A DNA stretch of 64,000 nt from Gammaproteobacteria bacterium (GCA_029880855.1 JAOUNS010000013.1:82877-146876); one strand, 5' to 3'; shown: positions 43,759 through 54,590, counted from the stretch's first letter. The notes: a model not told the origin generated them from the sequence alone. Numbers and translations: made by a program.

Positions 43759-44706
43759 TTATTCACCGGTATCAAACAGGGCATCCACAAACGCTTTGGC
43801 ATGAAACGGTTGCAAATCCTCGATGCCTTCCCCCACGCCGATAAAACGGACCGGGATGGAGAGCTTGTCGGCCAGGGCAAAAATAATCCCGCCCTTGGCG
43901 GTGCCGTCCAGTTTGGTCATGGTAATCCCGGTCACGCCGACCGCTGCATTAAACTGTTCGGCCTGGTTCACCGCGTTCTGGCCGGTACCGGCATCGACCA
44001 CCAGCATAACCTCATGGGGAGCGGTGCTGTCCAGTTTGCCCATCACACGTTTGACCTTTTTCAGTTCTTCCATCAGGTTGTGCTGGGTGTGCAGGCGCCC
44101 GGCCGTGTCGGCGATTAACACGTCGATGTGTCTGGCCTGTGCCGATTGCAGGGCGTCAAAGATAACGGAGGCACTGTCCGCACCGCTTTGCTGGGCAATG
44201 ACCGGAATATTATTGCGTTCTCCCCAGACCTGAAGTTGTTCCACGGCGGCGGCGCGGAAGGTATCCCCGGCAGCCAGCATGACGGAGAGTCCCTGGTTCT
44301 GGAATTGTCTGGCCAGCTTGCCGATGGTGGTGGTTTTACCTGCGCCATTTACGCCCACCACCAGAATGACGAAGGGACCGTTGCCTTGTTCGATAACCAG
44401 CGGCCGGTCACAGGGGGCAAGGATGGCGGCCAGATCGGTTTGCAGGGCGTGCAGCAGACTGTCGGTATCGGCCGGCTGTTTTTGGCCAAGGTCATCTATA
44501 ATTCGGGTAGTGACGTCGATACCGACGTCGGCTGTGAGCAACAGGGTTTCGATTTCTTCCAGGGTATCGTGATTCACGTCCTTGCCGATAAAGAGGGTAC
44601 TGAACGAACTGCGGGTTTTGCTCAAACCCTGTTTCAGGCGTGAAAACCAGGAAGCCGGTTTTTCACCGGAAGAATTTTTAGCGGATGTTTTATTGAAACC
44701 AAACAT
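43759..44706 (-). CDS. ftsY: Signal recognition particle receptor FtsY
   Basis: FtsY is the membrane-associated GTPase that docks ribosome-SRP complexes at the translocon. The 315-residue protein has a short N-terminal A region (only about 20 residues), the N domain (residues about 21-100) and the G domain: GVNGAGKTTTIGKLA (G1), DTFRAAAVEQL, DVLIADTAGRLHTQ (G3), TKLDGTAKGG (G4) and FIGVGEGIEDLQPF. E. coli FtsY has a much longer acidic N-terminus; here it is nearly absent, as in many other bacteria. I take the start MFGFNKTS at 44706; the longer frame lacks a Shine-Dalgarno sequence. Confidence 0.96.
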   Translation of the reverse strand: MFGFNKTSAKNSSGEKPASWFSRLKQGLSKTRSSFSTLFIGKDVNHDTLEEIETLLLTADVGIDVTTRIIDDLGQKQPADTDSLLHALQTDLAAILAPCDRPLVIEQGNGPFVILVVGVNGAGKTTTIGKLARQFQNQGLSVMLAAGDTFRAAAVEQLQVWGERNNIPVIAQQSGADSASVIFDALQSAQARHIDVLIADTAGRLHTQHNLMEELKKVKRVMGKLDSTAPHEVMLVVDAGTGQNAVNQAEQFNAAVGVTGITMTKLDGTAKGGIIFALADKLSIPVRFIGVGEGIEDLQPFHAKAFVDALFDTGE

Positions 44707-44844
44707 AAATATTGACTGTCGAACGGCGGTTAACATAATAGACCACCCCCGACTTGAGCGGATGCAGTCCGAGCGGGCTATCCTACCATTGCAGGGCATA
44801 CGGCGTCAGGGGCAGGCACAGGAATATCAGGAAAAATTCAATAG

Positions 44845-46200
44845 ATGTATATAAATAGAAAACACGTAATGTTCAGCATCCTGCTCGGGTTGCTGGTTTC
44901 CGGGCAGGTTCAGGCGGAAGTCCACGAATTCGAACTGGATAACGGCTTGAAAATCCTCATCAGGGAAGACCATCGCGCCCCGGTCGTTGTGGCGCAGATC
45001 TGGTACAAGGTCGGCTCCAGTTACGAATATAACGGCATCACCGGAGTTTCCCATGTACTGGAACACATGATGTTCAAGGGGACCGACAAACACCCGGCCG
45101 GCGAATTTTCCCGCATCATCGCCGCCAACGGCGGACGGGAAAACGCCTTCACCGCCAAAGACTATACCGCTTACTTCCAGCAGCTTGAAAAGAGCCGTCT
45201 GGCCATCAGTTTTGAAATGGAAGCGGATCGGATGCGCAGTCTCACCCTGCCGGAAGAGGAGTTCGAAAAAGAACTGAAGGTGGTGATGGAAGAGCGGCGC
45301 ATGCGTACAGAAGACAATCCCCGTGCCCTGACCTGGGAACAGTTCAATGCCACCGCCTTCAGCAGCAGTCCCTATCACAACCCCATTGTCGGCTGGATGG
45401 ACGATCTGAAAAACCTCAAGGTCTCTGATCTGGAGGTCTGGTACCGCAAATGGTATGCACCGAATAATGCAGTGCTGGTGGTGGTGGGCGATGTGGATCC
45501 CAAAGAGGTCTACAGTATGGCGCGCCGTTACTATGGAGGCCTGTTCAAATCCGCTTCCATCAAACCCCTCAAGCCCCGTATCGAGGCGCCGCAACGGGGC
45601 ATGCGCAAGGTCACGGTGGAAGCACCGGCCAAACTGCCGTTTTTGATCATGGGTTATAAAGTCCCGGTACTGAAGACGGCCAAAGAGGATTGGGAGCCGT
45701 ATGCGCTGGAAGTATTAGCCGGTATCCTGGACAGTGGCGCCAGCGCCCGTTTTTCCAAAAATCTGGTGCGAGGCAAACAACTGGCCGCCGGCACCAGTGT
45801 CAGTTACAGCCTCTATGCACGCCAGGATGAGTTGTTTGTCATCAGCGCCACACCCACAGCCAACACCAGTGTGGAAAAACTGCAACAGGCGATTACTGAT
45901 GAGTTGCAGGCGATCAAGACCAAACCCGTTAGTGCAGCTGAATTGAATCGCATCAAGGCGCAGGTTGTGGCAGGCAAGGTGTATGAAAAAGATTCCCTGT
46001 TCTATCAGGCCATGACCATGGGTATGCTGGAGACAGTCGGCCTGGGTTGGGAGCGCATGGAAGAGTACGCCGACAAGGTGCGTGCTGTCACCGCCGAACA
46101 GGTGATGCAAGTGGCGAAGAAATATCTGGTTGAAACCAGCCTGACAGTGGCTGAACTGAAACCCGTCTCCCTGCAACAGAAAAAAGAACAGAAAAAATAA
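44845..46200 (+). CDS. M16 family zinc peptidase, catalytic subunit
   Basis: The 451-residue protein has a signal peptide (MFSILLGLLVSGQVQA) and the inverted zinc motif HVLEH (H70, E73, H74) of M16 peptidases (pitrilysin, mitochondrial processing peptidase), with the third ligand Glu expected about 75 residues later in the VVMEERRMRTEDNP region. The R/Y pair that contacts substrate occurs in later segments such as SVSYSLYARQDELF. It is likely periplasmic. The gene starts an operon that faces ftsY, and is followed four bases later by a second M16 gene lacking the zinc motif. In such pairs the two chains usually form a heterodimer. Confidence 0.92.
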   Translation: MYINRKHVMFSILLGLLVSGQVQAEVHEFELDNGLKILIREDHRAPVVVAQIWYKVGSSYEYNGITGVSHVLEHMMFKGTDKHPAGEFSRIIAANGGRENAFTAKDYTAYFQQLEKSRLAISFEMEADRMRSLTLPEEEFEKELKVVMEERRMRTEDNPRALTWEQFNATAFSSSPYHNPIVGWMDDLKNLKVSDLEVWYRKWYAPNNAVLVVVGDVDPKEVYSMARRYYGGLFKSASIKPLKPRIEAPQRGMRKVTVEAPAKLPFLIMGYKVPVLKTAKEDWEPYALEVLAGILDSGASARFSKNLVRGKQLAAGTSVSYSLYARQDELFVISATPTANTSVEKLQQAITDELQAIKTKPVSAAELNRIKAQVVAGKVYEKDSLFYQAMTMGMLETVGLGWERMEEYADKVRAVTAEQVMQVAKKYLVETSLTVAELKPVSLQQKKEQKK

Positions 46201-46203
46201 ATT

Positions 46204-47583
46204 ATGATTACGACGAAAGTAAAATCACCCATTGTGATCCTGCTGGCGATTATTGTGGCCGGCATCGTGGTTGTGAATCTGATGGATGAACTGCCTGTTG
46301 TGGAGGAAACCGCGCAAAAGTCCTTCAATATCCAGAGCTGGACCACCGCCAATGGCGCACAGGTTCTGTTTGTGGAAGCACCGGAACTGCCCATGCTGGA
46401 TATCCGGGTGGTGTTTGATGCCGGCAGTGCACAGGACAATGGTCGCCCCGGTCTGGCAAGCATGACCAATCTCATGCTGGATCAAGGTGCGGGACAGTGG
46501 AGTACCGACGAGATTGCCGAGCGGCTGGACAGTATCGGCGCACGCATCGGCACCAATGCCCAGCGTGATATGGCCGTGGTTTCCCTGCGCAGCCTGACGG
46601 AGAAGCCGATCCTCGACAAGGCGCTGGAAACCTTCAGTGCTGTATTGCATCAACCGCGCTTTCCGGAACGGGATCTGGATCGTGAACGCAAACAAATCCT
46701 GATCGCCTTGCAGAACATGCAACAGTCGCCGGATGAGATCGCCGAGATGTTGTTCTATAAAACCCTGTATGGCAAACATCCCTACGCCACGCCAACCCTT
46801 GGTACGCCTGAATCAGTTCGAGGCTTAACCCGTGCGGATTTGCAAACCTTTTATAAAAAGTATTATGTTGCGTCCAATGCCGTGATTGCCATGGTGGGTG
46901 ATATCGACAAGGAACAGGCCCGGGCCATCAGTGAAAAACTCAGCGCCGGTCTGCAACGTGGCAAACCGGCCGAGATGTTGCCGCTGGTGGAAAAGCTGCA
47001 AAAGGCCGCCTTCAAACAGCAGCAGCATCCCTCGACACAGACACACATCATGGTTGGCCAGCCGGGTATGACGCGTGGAGATGACGATTACTTTGTGCTG
47101 TACCTGGGTAACCATATTCTGGGTGGCAGCGGCTTCAGTTCGCGTATCGTGGAAGAGATCCGTGAAAAGCGCGGTCTGGCCTACAGCAGTTACAGTTACT
47201 TTCTGCCCATGCGGCGGCAGGGGCCGTTTATGATGGGGCTGCAAACCGCCAACCATAATGCACAGCAGGCGCAGGATCTGTTGAAGGCGACCTTGCAGAC
47301 CTTTATTGACAAAGGGCCGACCGATGCGGAACTGGAACATGCCAAGCAAAATATAACCGGTGGTTTCCCCCTGCGTATCGACAGCAACAAGGATATCGTC
47401 GAGTATCTGGCGATGATCGGTTTCTATAATCTGCCGCATGATTACCTGCAAACCTTCAATAACAAGATCATGGATGTCTCAAAACAGCAGATCAAAGCGG
47501 TCTTCAAAAAGCGCATCGATCCTGATCGTATGGTGACGGTGCTGGTGGGTAATCCGGGTAAGCCGAAAAAATCCGCCAAATGA
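46204..47583 (+). CDS. M16 family non-catalytic partner
   Basis: The 459-residue protein has an N-terminal helix (PIVILLAIIVAGIVVVNLM) that serves as an uncleaved anchor or signal. In the place of HxxEH it has LASMTNLMLDQG, so it cannot bind zinc there. It keeps the second-half M16 features: LAYSSYSYFLPMRRQGPFMMGLQT, with the Arg/Tyr pair type, and GGFPLRIDSNKDIVEYLAMIGFY. It should pair with the catalytic subunit encoded just upstream. The pair is conserved next to rsmD in many gammaproteobacteria. Confidence 0.9.
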   Translation: MITTKVKSPIVILLAIIVAGIVVVNLMDELPVVEETAQKSFNIQSWTTANGAQVLFVEAPELPMLDIRVVFDAGSAQDNGRPGLASMTNLMLDQGAGQWSTDEIAERLDSIGARIGTNAQRDMAVVSLRSLTEKPILDKALETFSAVLHQPRFPERDLDRERKQILIALQNMQQSPDEIAEMLFYKTLYGKHPYATPTLGTPESVRGLTRADLQTFYKKYYVASNAVIAMVGDIDKEQARAISEKLSAGLQRGKPAEMLPLVEKLQKAAFKQQQHPSTQTHIMVGQPGMTRGDDDYFVLYLGNHILGGSGFSSRIVEEIREKRGLAYSSYSYFLPMRRQGPFMMGLQTANHNAQQAQDLLKATLQTFIDKGPTDAELEHAKQNITGGFPLRIDSNKDIVEYLAMIGFYNLPHDYLQTFNNKIMDVSKQQIKAVFKKRIDPDRMVTVLVGNPGKPKKSAK

Positions 47584-47595
47584 TGCTTGCTCGCC

Positions 47596-48159
47596 ATGGC
47601 CGGTCGCAGTAATACCTTGCGCATCATCGGCGGCGAGTGGCGCAGCCGCAAGCTGGCCTTTCCCGATATCGATGGTTTGCGGCCCACACCGGACCGGGTG
47701 CGCGAAACCCTGTTCAACTGGTTGGCGCCGGTCATCAGCGGTGCCCGTTGTCTGGATCTGTTTGCCGGCAGCGGGGCGTTGGGGCTGGAAGCTCTGTCTC
47801 GCGGCGCCGGTGAGGTCGTGATGCTGGACCGGGATATGAAGGTGGTGCGCCAGTTACAGGACAACCTGCGCCTGCTCAAGTGCGAACATGGCGTGGTGCA
47901 ACAGGCTGAGGCGCAGACCTTTCTTGCCCGCCCTGTCGACCGAACGTTTGATATCGTCTTTCTCGATCCCCCCTATCGCAAGAATCTGCTGGCACCCTGC
48001 TGTGAACTGCTGGCGGCAAACCACTGGCTGTCCCCGCAGGCCAGGATCTATCTGGAGCTGGAAAAAGAGGCCGTATTGCCGGCATTGCCCGCAGGCTGGG
48101 ATCTGCTGCGCAGCAAAACCGCCGGTCAGGTGGCCTACCATCTGGCGCTGGCCGGTTGA
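47596..48159 (+). CDS. rsmD: 16S rRNA (guanine966-N2)-methyltransferase RsmD
   Basis: RsmD methylates G966 of 16S rRNA in assembled 30S subunits. The 187-residue protein has the family start LRIIGGEWRSRKL, then RPTPDRVRETLFNWL, the S-adenosylmethionine site CLDLFAGSGALGLEALSRGA (residues about 50-69), and the catalytic DPPY in FLDPPYRKN. The ATG at 47596, 13 bases after the M16 partner, is used; a TTG nine bases earlier is possible. coaD follows 20 bases later. Confidence 0.94.
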   Translation: MAGRSNTLRIIGGEWRSRKLAFPDIDGLRPTPDRVRETLFNWLAPVISGARCLDLFAGSGALGLEALSRGAGEVVMLDRDMKVVRQLQDNLRLLKCEHGVVQQAEAQTFLARPVDRTFDIVFLDPPYRKNLLAPCCELLAANHWLSPQARIYLELEKEAVLPALPAGWDLLRSKTAGQVAYHLALAG

Positions 48160-48179
48160 CCTTTGACCTCACAGGATGA

Positions 48180-48680
<501 letters not shown>

Positions 48681-48698
48681 GATCCCTCCCCGTTTTAA

Positions 48699-48992
<294 letters not shown>

Positions 48993-49041
48993 GCCGGATA
49001 TAAAAGTTATACAAATATAAAGCATTTGCTATCATAGGGAC

Positions 49042-49947
49042 ATGTCAGCATCCGCCTCGACCAAAGTCATTATCGCCGCCCTGATCGGCAATACCCTGAT
49101 CACCATTACCAAGTTTGTCGCTGCGGCGATCACCAACAGCTCAGCCATGTTGTCGGAAGGGATTCACTCGATGGTGGATACCGGCAACCAGATCCTGTTG
49201 TTGCACGGCCTGAAACAGGCCAAAAAACCCGCCAGCGAAGAATTTCCGTTCGGTCACGGCAAGGAGATCTACTTCTGGGCCTTTGCGGTGGCCATCCTGA
49301 TCTTCGCCGTCGGCGCCGGGGTCTCCATCTATGAAGGGATCCACCACATTATCAGCCCGACACCCATGAAGGACCCAACCGTCAACTACATTGTGCTGGG
49401 ACTGGCCATGGTCTTTGAAGGGTTTGCCTGGACGATGGCCTTTGTCGAATTCGGCAAGACCAAGGGGCAGTGGGGTTATCTGGAAGCGGTGAAACGCGGC
49501 AAGGACCCGTCCATGTTCGTGGTGTTGTTTGAAGATTCCGCCGCCATGCTGGGACTGCTCATCGCCTTCATCGGCGTTTATCTGGCGCAACTCACCGGAA
49601 ATCCGGTCTATGACGGCATCGCTTCAGTATTGATTGGTTGTGTATTGGGCGGCACCGCGATCTGGCTGGCCTATGAGACCAAGAGCCTGTTGATTGGTGA
49701 AAGCGCCAACCGTGAAGTGGTGGACGGCATTCGCCGCATCATGAATGCCGAGCCGGATATCAAACACGTCAATGAAATCCTCACCATGCACATGGGGCCG
49801 GAATATATCCTGGCCAACATCAGCGCCGACTTTAAGGACAACATCCCGGTCGGCAATATCGAAAACACCATTGCCGAGCTCGACCGGAAAATCAAATCCA
49901 AATTTCCTGAAGTAAAACGCATCTTCATGGAAGCGGAAAAACGCTAA
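49042..49947 (+). CDS. Cation diffusion facilitator family transporter
   Basis: The 301-residue protein exports divalent metal ions in exchange for protons across the inner membrane. Six helices are expected. The metal-site residues are SEGIHSMVDTGNQ in helix 2 (His and Asp) and VVLFEDSAAMLG in helix 5 (Asp), with GHGKEIYFWAF after the loop. The C-terminal cytoplasmic domain (about 205-301) has the ferredoxin-like fold of CDF proteins (VNEILTMHMGPEYILANISADF). The helix-2 pattern HxxxD differs from the DxxxD of some zinc exporters, so the metal is not certain. There is no ribosome-binding site of note (ATAGGGAC). Confidence 0.9.
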   Translation: MSASASTKVIIAALIGNTLITITKFVAAAITNSSAMLSEGIHSMVDTGNQILLLHGLKQAKKPASEEFPFGHGKEIYFWAFAVAILIFAVGAGVSIYEGIHHIISPTPMKDPTVNYIVLGLAMVFEGFAWTMAFVEFGKTKGQWGYLEAVKRGKDPSMFVVLFEDSAAMLGLLIAFIGVYLAQLTGNPVYDGIASVLIGCVLGGTAIWLAYETKSLLIGESANREVVDGIRRIMNAEPDIKHVNEILTMHMGPEYILANISADFKDNIPVGNIENTIAELDRKIKSKFPEVKRIFMEAEKR

Positions 49948-50305
49948 TTATAATACGGTTTTTTGCGCCTCTTCTTCCAGCTCCTCTCAATTGATTAAAT
50001 TCTGTCCTCTTGGACAGCTTTCATCATGCCGCCTTTCCGCTATCAATAGCCCACTGAAACAGGTGGTACATGCAAACCTCATTTATTGTGCGTGATAAAG
50101 TGGGAACAAAGTCATAAAACGATGGTTTTGAAGCGGTTTGCGCCGATTTATGACAAACGGATGGAACCCCGGGACAGTATCCGGCGTTAAACCGAGTAAC
50201 GCGCTCGAGTTTTTGTCGCGGGCAGTCGGCGCTTGCCTGTTTCGAGTGATGCGACATTTCAGGTTCGGTCCCGATACCGATAGATGCAGTCTGTGAGGAG
50301 GTTCC
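49948..50305. other. Intergenic region with small hairpin, no gene seen
   Basis: This 358-base region has only overlapping low-quality frames. CTGTCC-TCTT-GGACAG (about 50006-50021) is a six-pair hairpin that may end transcription of the CDF gene, but it lacks a U-tract. The 3' part should contain the promoter of the lipoprotein gene at 50306, which has a strong GAGGAGG ribosome-binding site. Confidence 0.45.
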
Positions 50306-51643
50306 ATGCAGTGGTTCAAAATAATTCTGGTTGCGGTTTTATTGCCGCATTTATTTCTGAGTGGTTGTGATGGTGGATCATCCGGTGATACCAACTATGC
50401 CATGGGTACAGTTACCAAGCTGGGCAGTGTGTATGTCAACGGTGTGCGCTATCACACCAACAGTGCAACCGTGACACTGGATGACAGCATTGTCACCGAC
50501 AGTCAGGTGCTGGGTATGCCGGTCGTGGTAAGCAGCTCTTCATCCAATCAGGCGAGTACCGTCACGGCCAAAACCGTAGTGAAAGGCAAGATTACTTCCA
50601 TTAATGCCGATGGCACCTCCATGGTCGTGCTGGGGCAGACCATCCGACTGGATGATGGAGCAACCGTATCCGGCATTACTCCGGCGGTAGATGTACTGGT
50701 TGAGGTGACCGGTCTGGTGAAACCCGGCGGTGTTATCGTTGCGAGTACCGTGGAAGGGAAAAGTGCACTGACCGGTTACAAGGTGATGGGTTATATCACT
50801 TCAGTTGATACAGGTGCGAAGACCTTTGTCATCGGCGGTCTGACGGTCAACTATGGCAGCGCCACACTCTCTGACATGGGCAGTGGTCCGGCGGTTGACA
50901 TGCTGGTGGAAGTCAAGGCGGCGTCAGATTCAACCCCGCTTGCGGCATCAACAGTAGAACAATACGGCCCCGGTGTCAGCAGTGCCTCACACATTGAAGT
51001 GGAAGGTTATGTAAAAGGCTTCAGTGGTTCGAACCCAAACTTCAGTTTTACGGTATCCGGTGTGGATGTAACCACCAACAGCAGTACCACGTTTGAATTC
51101 GGTGCCACAGCCTATTTGGCGGATAACATCAAAGTGGAAGTGGAAGGCTCCATGAGTAATGGCACCTTGACTGCAAGTAAAGTCTCATTGCGTGACAGTA
51201 TTCGTGTGGAAGGTGATATGACCGGCAAGAACGGTAACAGCTTCAACATTGACGGCATGGCCGGTATTTCTTTCACCGTGGACAGCAATACAGAGTACAA
51301 CTCCACTACTGACGCCTATACCGATTTCAGCGATAACGACCAACTGCGCTTACGCGGTGTACCGACAGGAGCGACCAGTGTATTGGTTACCCGTATGGAT
51401 GACCGCAATCCTGATAGCACTGTCTATCTGCGTGGACCGATCTCAAACGAAACCGGGAATAATGTCACTGTATTGGGAATTACCGTTGATGTGACCACCC
51501 TGACTTCGCGGCACAATCTGGATGACAGTACGATGACCAACTCCGAATTTCTGGCGGCGGTTGGTGTCGGTTCACCGGTGAAAGTCAGCGGTACCATCAC
51601 TGGCGGCACGATCACCTGGAATCAGATAGAACTGGAAGATTAA
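50306..51643 (+). CDS. DUF5666-type repeat lipoprotein
   Basis: The 445-residue protein has a lipoprotein signal (VAVLLPHLFLSGCDGG, Cys at 21). The rest is built from about five beta-rich units of 70-80 residues with a common pattern such as VEGYVKGFSG...FTVSGVDVTTN, then a VEVEGSMSNGTLTASKV end. The pattern fits the DUF5666 family of OB-like repeats, recognised by eye only. These are surface or periplasmic proteins of unknown role. Thr, Ser and Val are abundant and Cys is absent after the anchor. GAGGAGG lies six bases before the ATG. A terminator follows, so it is monocistronic. Confidence 0.8.
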   Translation: MQWFKIILVAVLLPHLFLSGCDGGSSGDTNYAMGTVTKLGSVYVNGVRYHTNSATVTLDDSIVTDSQVLGMPVVVSSSSSNQASTVTAKTVVKGKITSINADGTSMVVLGQTIRLDDGATVSGITPAVDVLVEVTGLVKPGGVIVASTVEGKSALTGYKVMGYITSVDTGAKTFVIGGLTVNYGSATLSDMGSGPAVDMLVEVKAASDSTPLAASTVEQYGPGVSSASHIEVEGYVKGFSGSNPNFSFTVSGVDVTTNSSTTFEFGATAYLADNIKVEVEGSMSNGTLTASKVSLRDSIRVEGDMTGKNGNSFNIDGMAGISFTVDSNTEYNSTTDAYTDFSDNDQLRLRGVPTGATSVLVTRMDDRNPDSTVYLRGPISNETGNNVTVLGITVDVTTLTSRHNLDDSTMTNSEFLAAVGVGSPVKVSGTITGGTITWNQIELED

Positions 51644-51662
51644 TAATACGTTCGGAGTAAGT

Positions 51663-51698
51663 AAAAAAAAGGCGGGTTTTACCCGCCTTTTTTTATTT
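51663..51698. terminator. Bidirectional terminator between lipoprotein gene and napC
   Basis: AAAGGCGGG-TTTTA-CCCGCCTTT with long A and T runs on either side forms an intrinsic terminator for the lipoprotein gene and for the nap operon, whose last gene stops at 51702. Confidence 0.92.
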
Positions 51699-51701
51699 AC
51701 C

Positions 51702-52352
51702 TTATTTCTTGTTTTCTTCCGGCTTGTTATCCGGGAAGGCCATACTGGGGTCTTCATCATGCATGGCCGGCAGGGAGTGGGCGATCCCTTTATGACAGTC
51801 GATACAGGTGCGCCCGGCTTCGAAGCCCTTGGTGTGGTTGTTCACCGCACGTCGACCCTGGCGGGCATAGTCCATGGATTCAAAGTCATGGCAGTTACGA
51901 CATTCCCGTGAATCGGTCTTTTTCATGGTGCGCCAGACATTGCGCGCCAGTTGCAGTCGCTTGGCGTCGAACTTCTCCGGCGTGTTGACCGAACCCAGTG
52001 CCTTGTGGAACAACTCATTGGTCGCCTGGATCTTGCGCAATACCTTCCAGTGCCACTGTTTGGGCACATGACAGTCGGGGCAGGTGGCGCGCACACCGCT
52101 GCGGTTATTGTAGTGAATAGTGTTCTTGTATTCTTCATACACATTGACGCGCATTTCATGGCAGGAGATACAGAAGCTTTCTGTGTTGGTTATCTCCAGT
52201 GCGGTGTTGAAACCACCCCAGAAGATAATACCTGCTAACACGCCGACGCTGAGCAGGGTACCCAGTGAGTATTTGGCGCTGGGTTGTTTCAGTACCTGCC
52301 AGATTTTCTGCAGCAGGGCTTTCAGATTATTGATGCTGTCTTTAACTGCCAT
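51702..52352 (-). CDS. napC: Tetraheme cytochrome c NapC
   Basis: NapC takes electrons from quinol in the inner membrane and passes them to periplasmic NapB/NapA. The 216-residue protein has one N-terminal helix (YSLGTLLSVGVLAGIIFWGGF, about 28-48) and four heme motifs, CISCH, CPDCH, CRNCH and CIDCH, with the NapC/NirT spacing. A conserved Met in HEMRVNVYEEY likely ligates the first heme. The tail (residues 196-216) is polar and charged. It is the last gene of the nap operon, 38 bases after napB. Confidence 0.96.
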   Translation of the reverse strand: MAVKDSINNLKALLQKIWQVLKQPSAKYSLGTLLSVGVLAGIIFWGGFNTALEITNTESFCISCHEMRVNVYEEYKNTIHYNNRSGVRATCPDCHVPKQWHWKVLRKIQATNELFHKALGSVNTPEKFDAKRLQLARNVWRTMKKTDSRECRNCHDFESMDYARQGRRAVNNHTKGFEAGRTCIDCHKGIAHSLPAMHDEDPSMAFPDNKPEENKK

Positions 52353-52390
52353 GGTTAGTTCCTGTCTGATTCCGGTTATGGTCGTGTTGA

Positions 52391-52831
52391 TTAATGACCC
52401 ATGATGCTTTTAACGGGGGCAAAGTTGTTTTCCACCAGCGGTTTGGCATCCACCTGGGGAACGTGGCACTGGGTACAGAAGTAACGGCGCGCCGAGATGT
52501 TGGCCAGGTCATTGCCGTCTCGATCAGTAAAGTGGGTCAGGCTGATCTTGGTGGCCCCCTTGTCTTTATAGTTGGCCCAACTGTGGCAGCTGAGACATTT
52601 ATTGGAATTGGTATTGATGATGTAGCCTTCGATAGTGTGTGGCACCAATGGCGGTTGTTGTACATAGTCCCGTTTGATCGGCGTTGTATCACGTTGCCAC
52701 TTCTTGGGGACCGGTTTTTTGGCGTTCTCATTGAGCGGGTGGTCGCCACGCAGGGATTCCACTGCATGGCCTGCCGGTATGCTCAGGGCAAAGCCAAGCA
52801 GGAGTAACAGGGCATGGAAGAAGTGTTTCAT
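52391..52831 (-). CDS. napB: Diheme cytochrome c NapB, nitrate reductase small subunit
   Basis: NapB is the periplasmic electron-transfer subunit that docks to NapA. The 146-residue protein has a signal peptide (FFHALLLLLGFALSIPAGHA). It carries PPLVPHTIEGYIINTNSNKC leading into heme motif CLSCH and a second motif CTQCH in RRYFCTQCHVPQVDAKPLV, the standard family order with the two distal His in the HTIEGY and HFTDRDG segments. It overlaps napH by four bases (ATGA). Confidence 0.96.
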   Translation of the reverse strand: MKHFFHALLLLLGFALSIPAGHAVESLRGDHPLNENAKKPVPKKWQRDTTPIKRDYVQQPPLVPHTIEGYIINTNSNKCLSCHSWANYKDKGATKISLTHFTDRDGNDLANISARRYFCTQCHVPQVDAKPLVENNFAPVKSIMGH

Positions 52832-53727
52832 GACAGAACCTCACTTTGCTTGAATGTGTTTGAAGAATCGGTTGATTTATAAAATCGGCTGGTGAAGCGA
52901 AAGACCTCTTTTGAACAGACATCAATGCAACGACCGCAATTGGTACAGTTACTGCCGGTGATCACCGGGCTGCGACCCTGTGGCGCACCTTTGAGCGCCG
53001 GCGGGATCACCTGTGGCTCCGGACAGATCGCGTAACAGTCCATGCAATCGTTGCACTGTTCGCGTTTTACCGCGCTGATGCGCACGGGAGTGAAACGCCC
53101 CGCCAGACTGTAAAAGGCGCCCATGGGACAGAGGTGGCTGCACCAGCCGCGCGGGCTGATGAACAGGTCAAATAAAAACAGGCCCATGATCAGCAACCAG
53201 ACTCCACCCATGCCGAAGATCAGGCCGCGATAAACAGTGGTGACGGGGTTGATGAGTTCCCACACCATGCTGCCGCTGATGCTTGCCGCGATCAGGCTCA
53301 TGGCCAGTAACCAGTAACGGGTTTCCCGTTGCAGGCGCAGGCCGGACTTGATGTGTAAACGTTGCCGCAGCCAGGCGCTGAGATCGGTGATCATGTTGAT
53401 GGGGCAGATCCAGCTGCAATAGACCCGGCCACCGACCAGAAAGTAAAAAACGGCGACCAGTGCCGCGCCGATGAGCAGTGTGGTTTCCGGCCGGTGACCG
53501 GCAAACAGACTCTGGGTGACCAGAAAGGGATCACTCAACGGCAGGGTGTCCAGGGTCAGTGATGAAGCGATATTGCCCTTGATGATCCACACACCCAACA
53601 GCGGCCCGCTGAGGAATAATCCGAGTACAGCGAGTTGCACACTGCGGCGTAACAACAACCATTGATGGGCACGCAACCGGCCTTTGTGTGCTATGGCCTC
53701 TGCGCCGGGTTGCAACAGGGCGCTCAT
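52828..53727 (-). CDS. napH: Quinol dehydrogenase membrane component NapH
   Basis: NapH is a polytopic membrane iron-sulfur protein that, with NapG, feeds electrons from quinol to NapC or NapB. The 299-residue protein has four to five helices ([20 protein letters not shown] near residue 32; [18 protein letters not shown]; a pair near 145-190). It has the conserved [20 protein letters not shown] and [15 protein letters not shown] cysteine motifs and two cytoplasmic 4Fe-4S motifs ([25 protein letters not shown]). napG precedes it with a four-base overlap. Confidence 0.95.
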   Translation of the reverse strand: MSALLQPGAEAIAHKGRLRAHQWLLLRRSVQLAVLGLFLSGPLLGVWIIKGNIASSLTLDTLPLSDPFLVTQSLFAGHRPETTLLIGAALVAVFYFLVGGRVYCSWICPINMITDLSAWLRQRLHIKSGLRLQRETRYWLLAMSLIAASISGSMVWELINPVTTVYRGLIFGMGGVWLLIMGLFLFDLFISPRGWCSHLCPMGAFYSLAGRFTPVRISAVKREQCNDCMDCYAICPEPQVIPPALKGAPQGRSPVITGSNCTNCGRCIDVCSKEVFRFTSRFYKSTDSSNTFKQSEVLS

Positions 53728-54578
53728 TGGCTTTGCTCCTGATGCTGGTTCAGGGTATCGAGCGGGTTTTCACCGAAGGGTGTTGTTGGTGTTTCCTTGA
53801 TCAAACCCTTGCCATCATGTTCATAACGATAACCCGGCGGCAGGTTATAGTCGTGGGGTTGGTCCGGCGCAACCAGTGTGCCGCCGGCCTTTTGCTTTTC
53901 TTCCCAGCCGAGGCGATAGTGTTGTGCTGCCGCGCCCTTGGCCAGCCGTGTCGGCAAGACCTTGATCGCCGCTTCCGGCAACACACAGGCGTGTTCACAC
54001 TTGCCACAACCGGTACAGGCACTGGAATGGACCACCGGGATAAACCGGGTGTGTTTGCCGGTGCGTGCATTGTGTTGTGGCTCCAGACTGATGGCCTTGT
54101 TGATCAGGGGACAGACGCGATAACAGACATCGCAACGCAGGCCGTGAAAATTCAAACAGTTTTCCTGATCCACCAGCGCCGCCAGTCCCATGCGTGCTTT
54201 ATTGATATCCGTGAGTGACTTGTCCAGCGCACCGCTGGGGCAGGCGACCACACAGGGGATGTCATCACACATCTCGCAGGGCACATTACGGGCAGTGAAA
54301 TAGGGGGTTCCGTTCACCACATCATCACCCGGCGCGGCCAGTTTGAGTGTGTTGTAGGGACAGTCGCGCACACACAGACCGCAGCGCACGCAGGCGGCGA
54401 GAAAGTCCTGCTCTGCCAGCGCACCCGGTGGGCGAATCGCCTCGGCGGGCAGACTGCGGGTTTGTCGGGCATAGCCCAACAAACCCATCCCCAGCAGCAG
54501 TGCACCACAGGCCTGACCGGCGCTGCGCAACAAAAAGCGCCGCCGGTAGAGATCGACCTTGTGCTCCGGTGCCGTCAT
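53724..54578 (-). CDS. napG: Ferredoxin-type protein NapG
   Basis: NapG is a periplasmic protein with four 4Fe-4S clusters that works with NapH in quinol oxidation. The 284-residue protein begins with a basic N-terminus and [24 protein letters not shown], a twin-arginine export signal. Cluster motifs include [49 protein letters not shown] and [18 protein letters not shown]. It lies 12 bases after napA. The C-terminal 50 residues are polar and less conserved. Confidence 0.95.
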   Translation of the reverse strand: MTAPEHKVDLYRRRFLLRSAGQACGALLLGMGLLGYARQTRSLPAEAIRPPGALAEQDFLAACVRCGLCVRDCPYNTLKLAAPGDDVVNGTPYFTARNVPCEMCDDIPCVVACPSGALDKSLTDINKARMGLAALVDQENCLNFHGLRCDVCYRVCPLINKAISLEPQHNARTGKHTRFIPVVHSSACTGCGKCEHACVLPEAAIKVLPTRLAKGAAAQHYRLGWEEKQKAGGTLVAPDQPHDYNLPPGYRYEHDGKGLIKETPTTPFGENPLDTLNQHQEQSQ

Positions 54579-54590
54579 CGGTGTGCACGA

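Noticed and set aside
50024..50257. Minus-strand 77-codon frame before the DUF5666-type gene
   Set aside because: It has no ribosome-binding site or recognisable domain. A degraded gene is possible but not supported.
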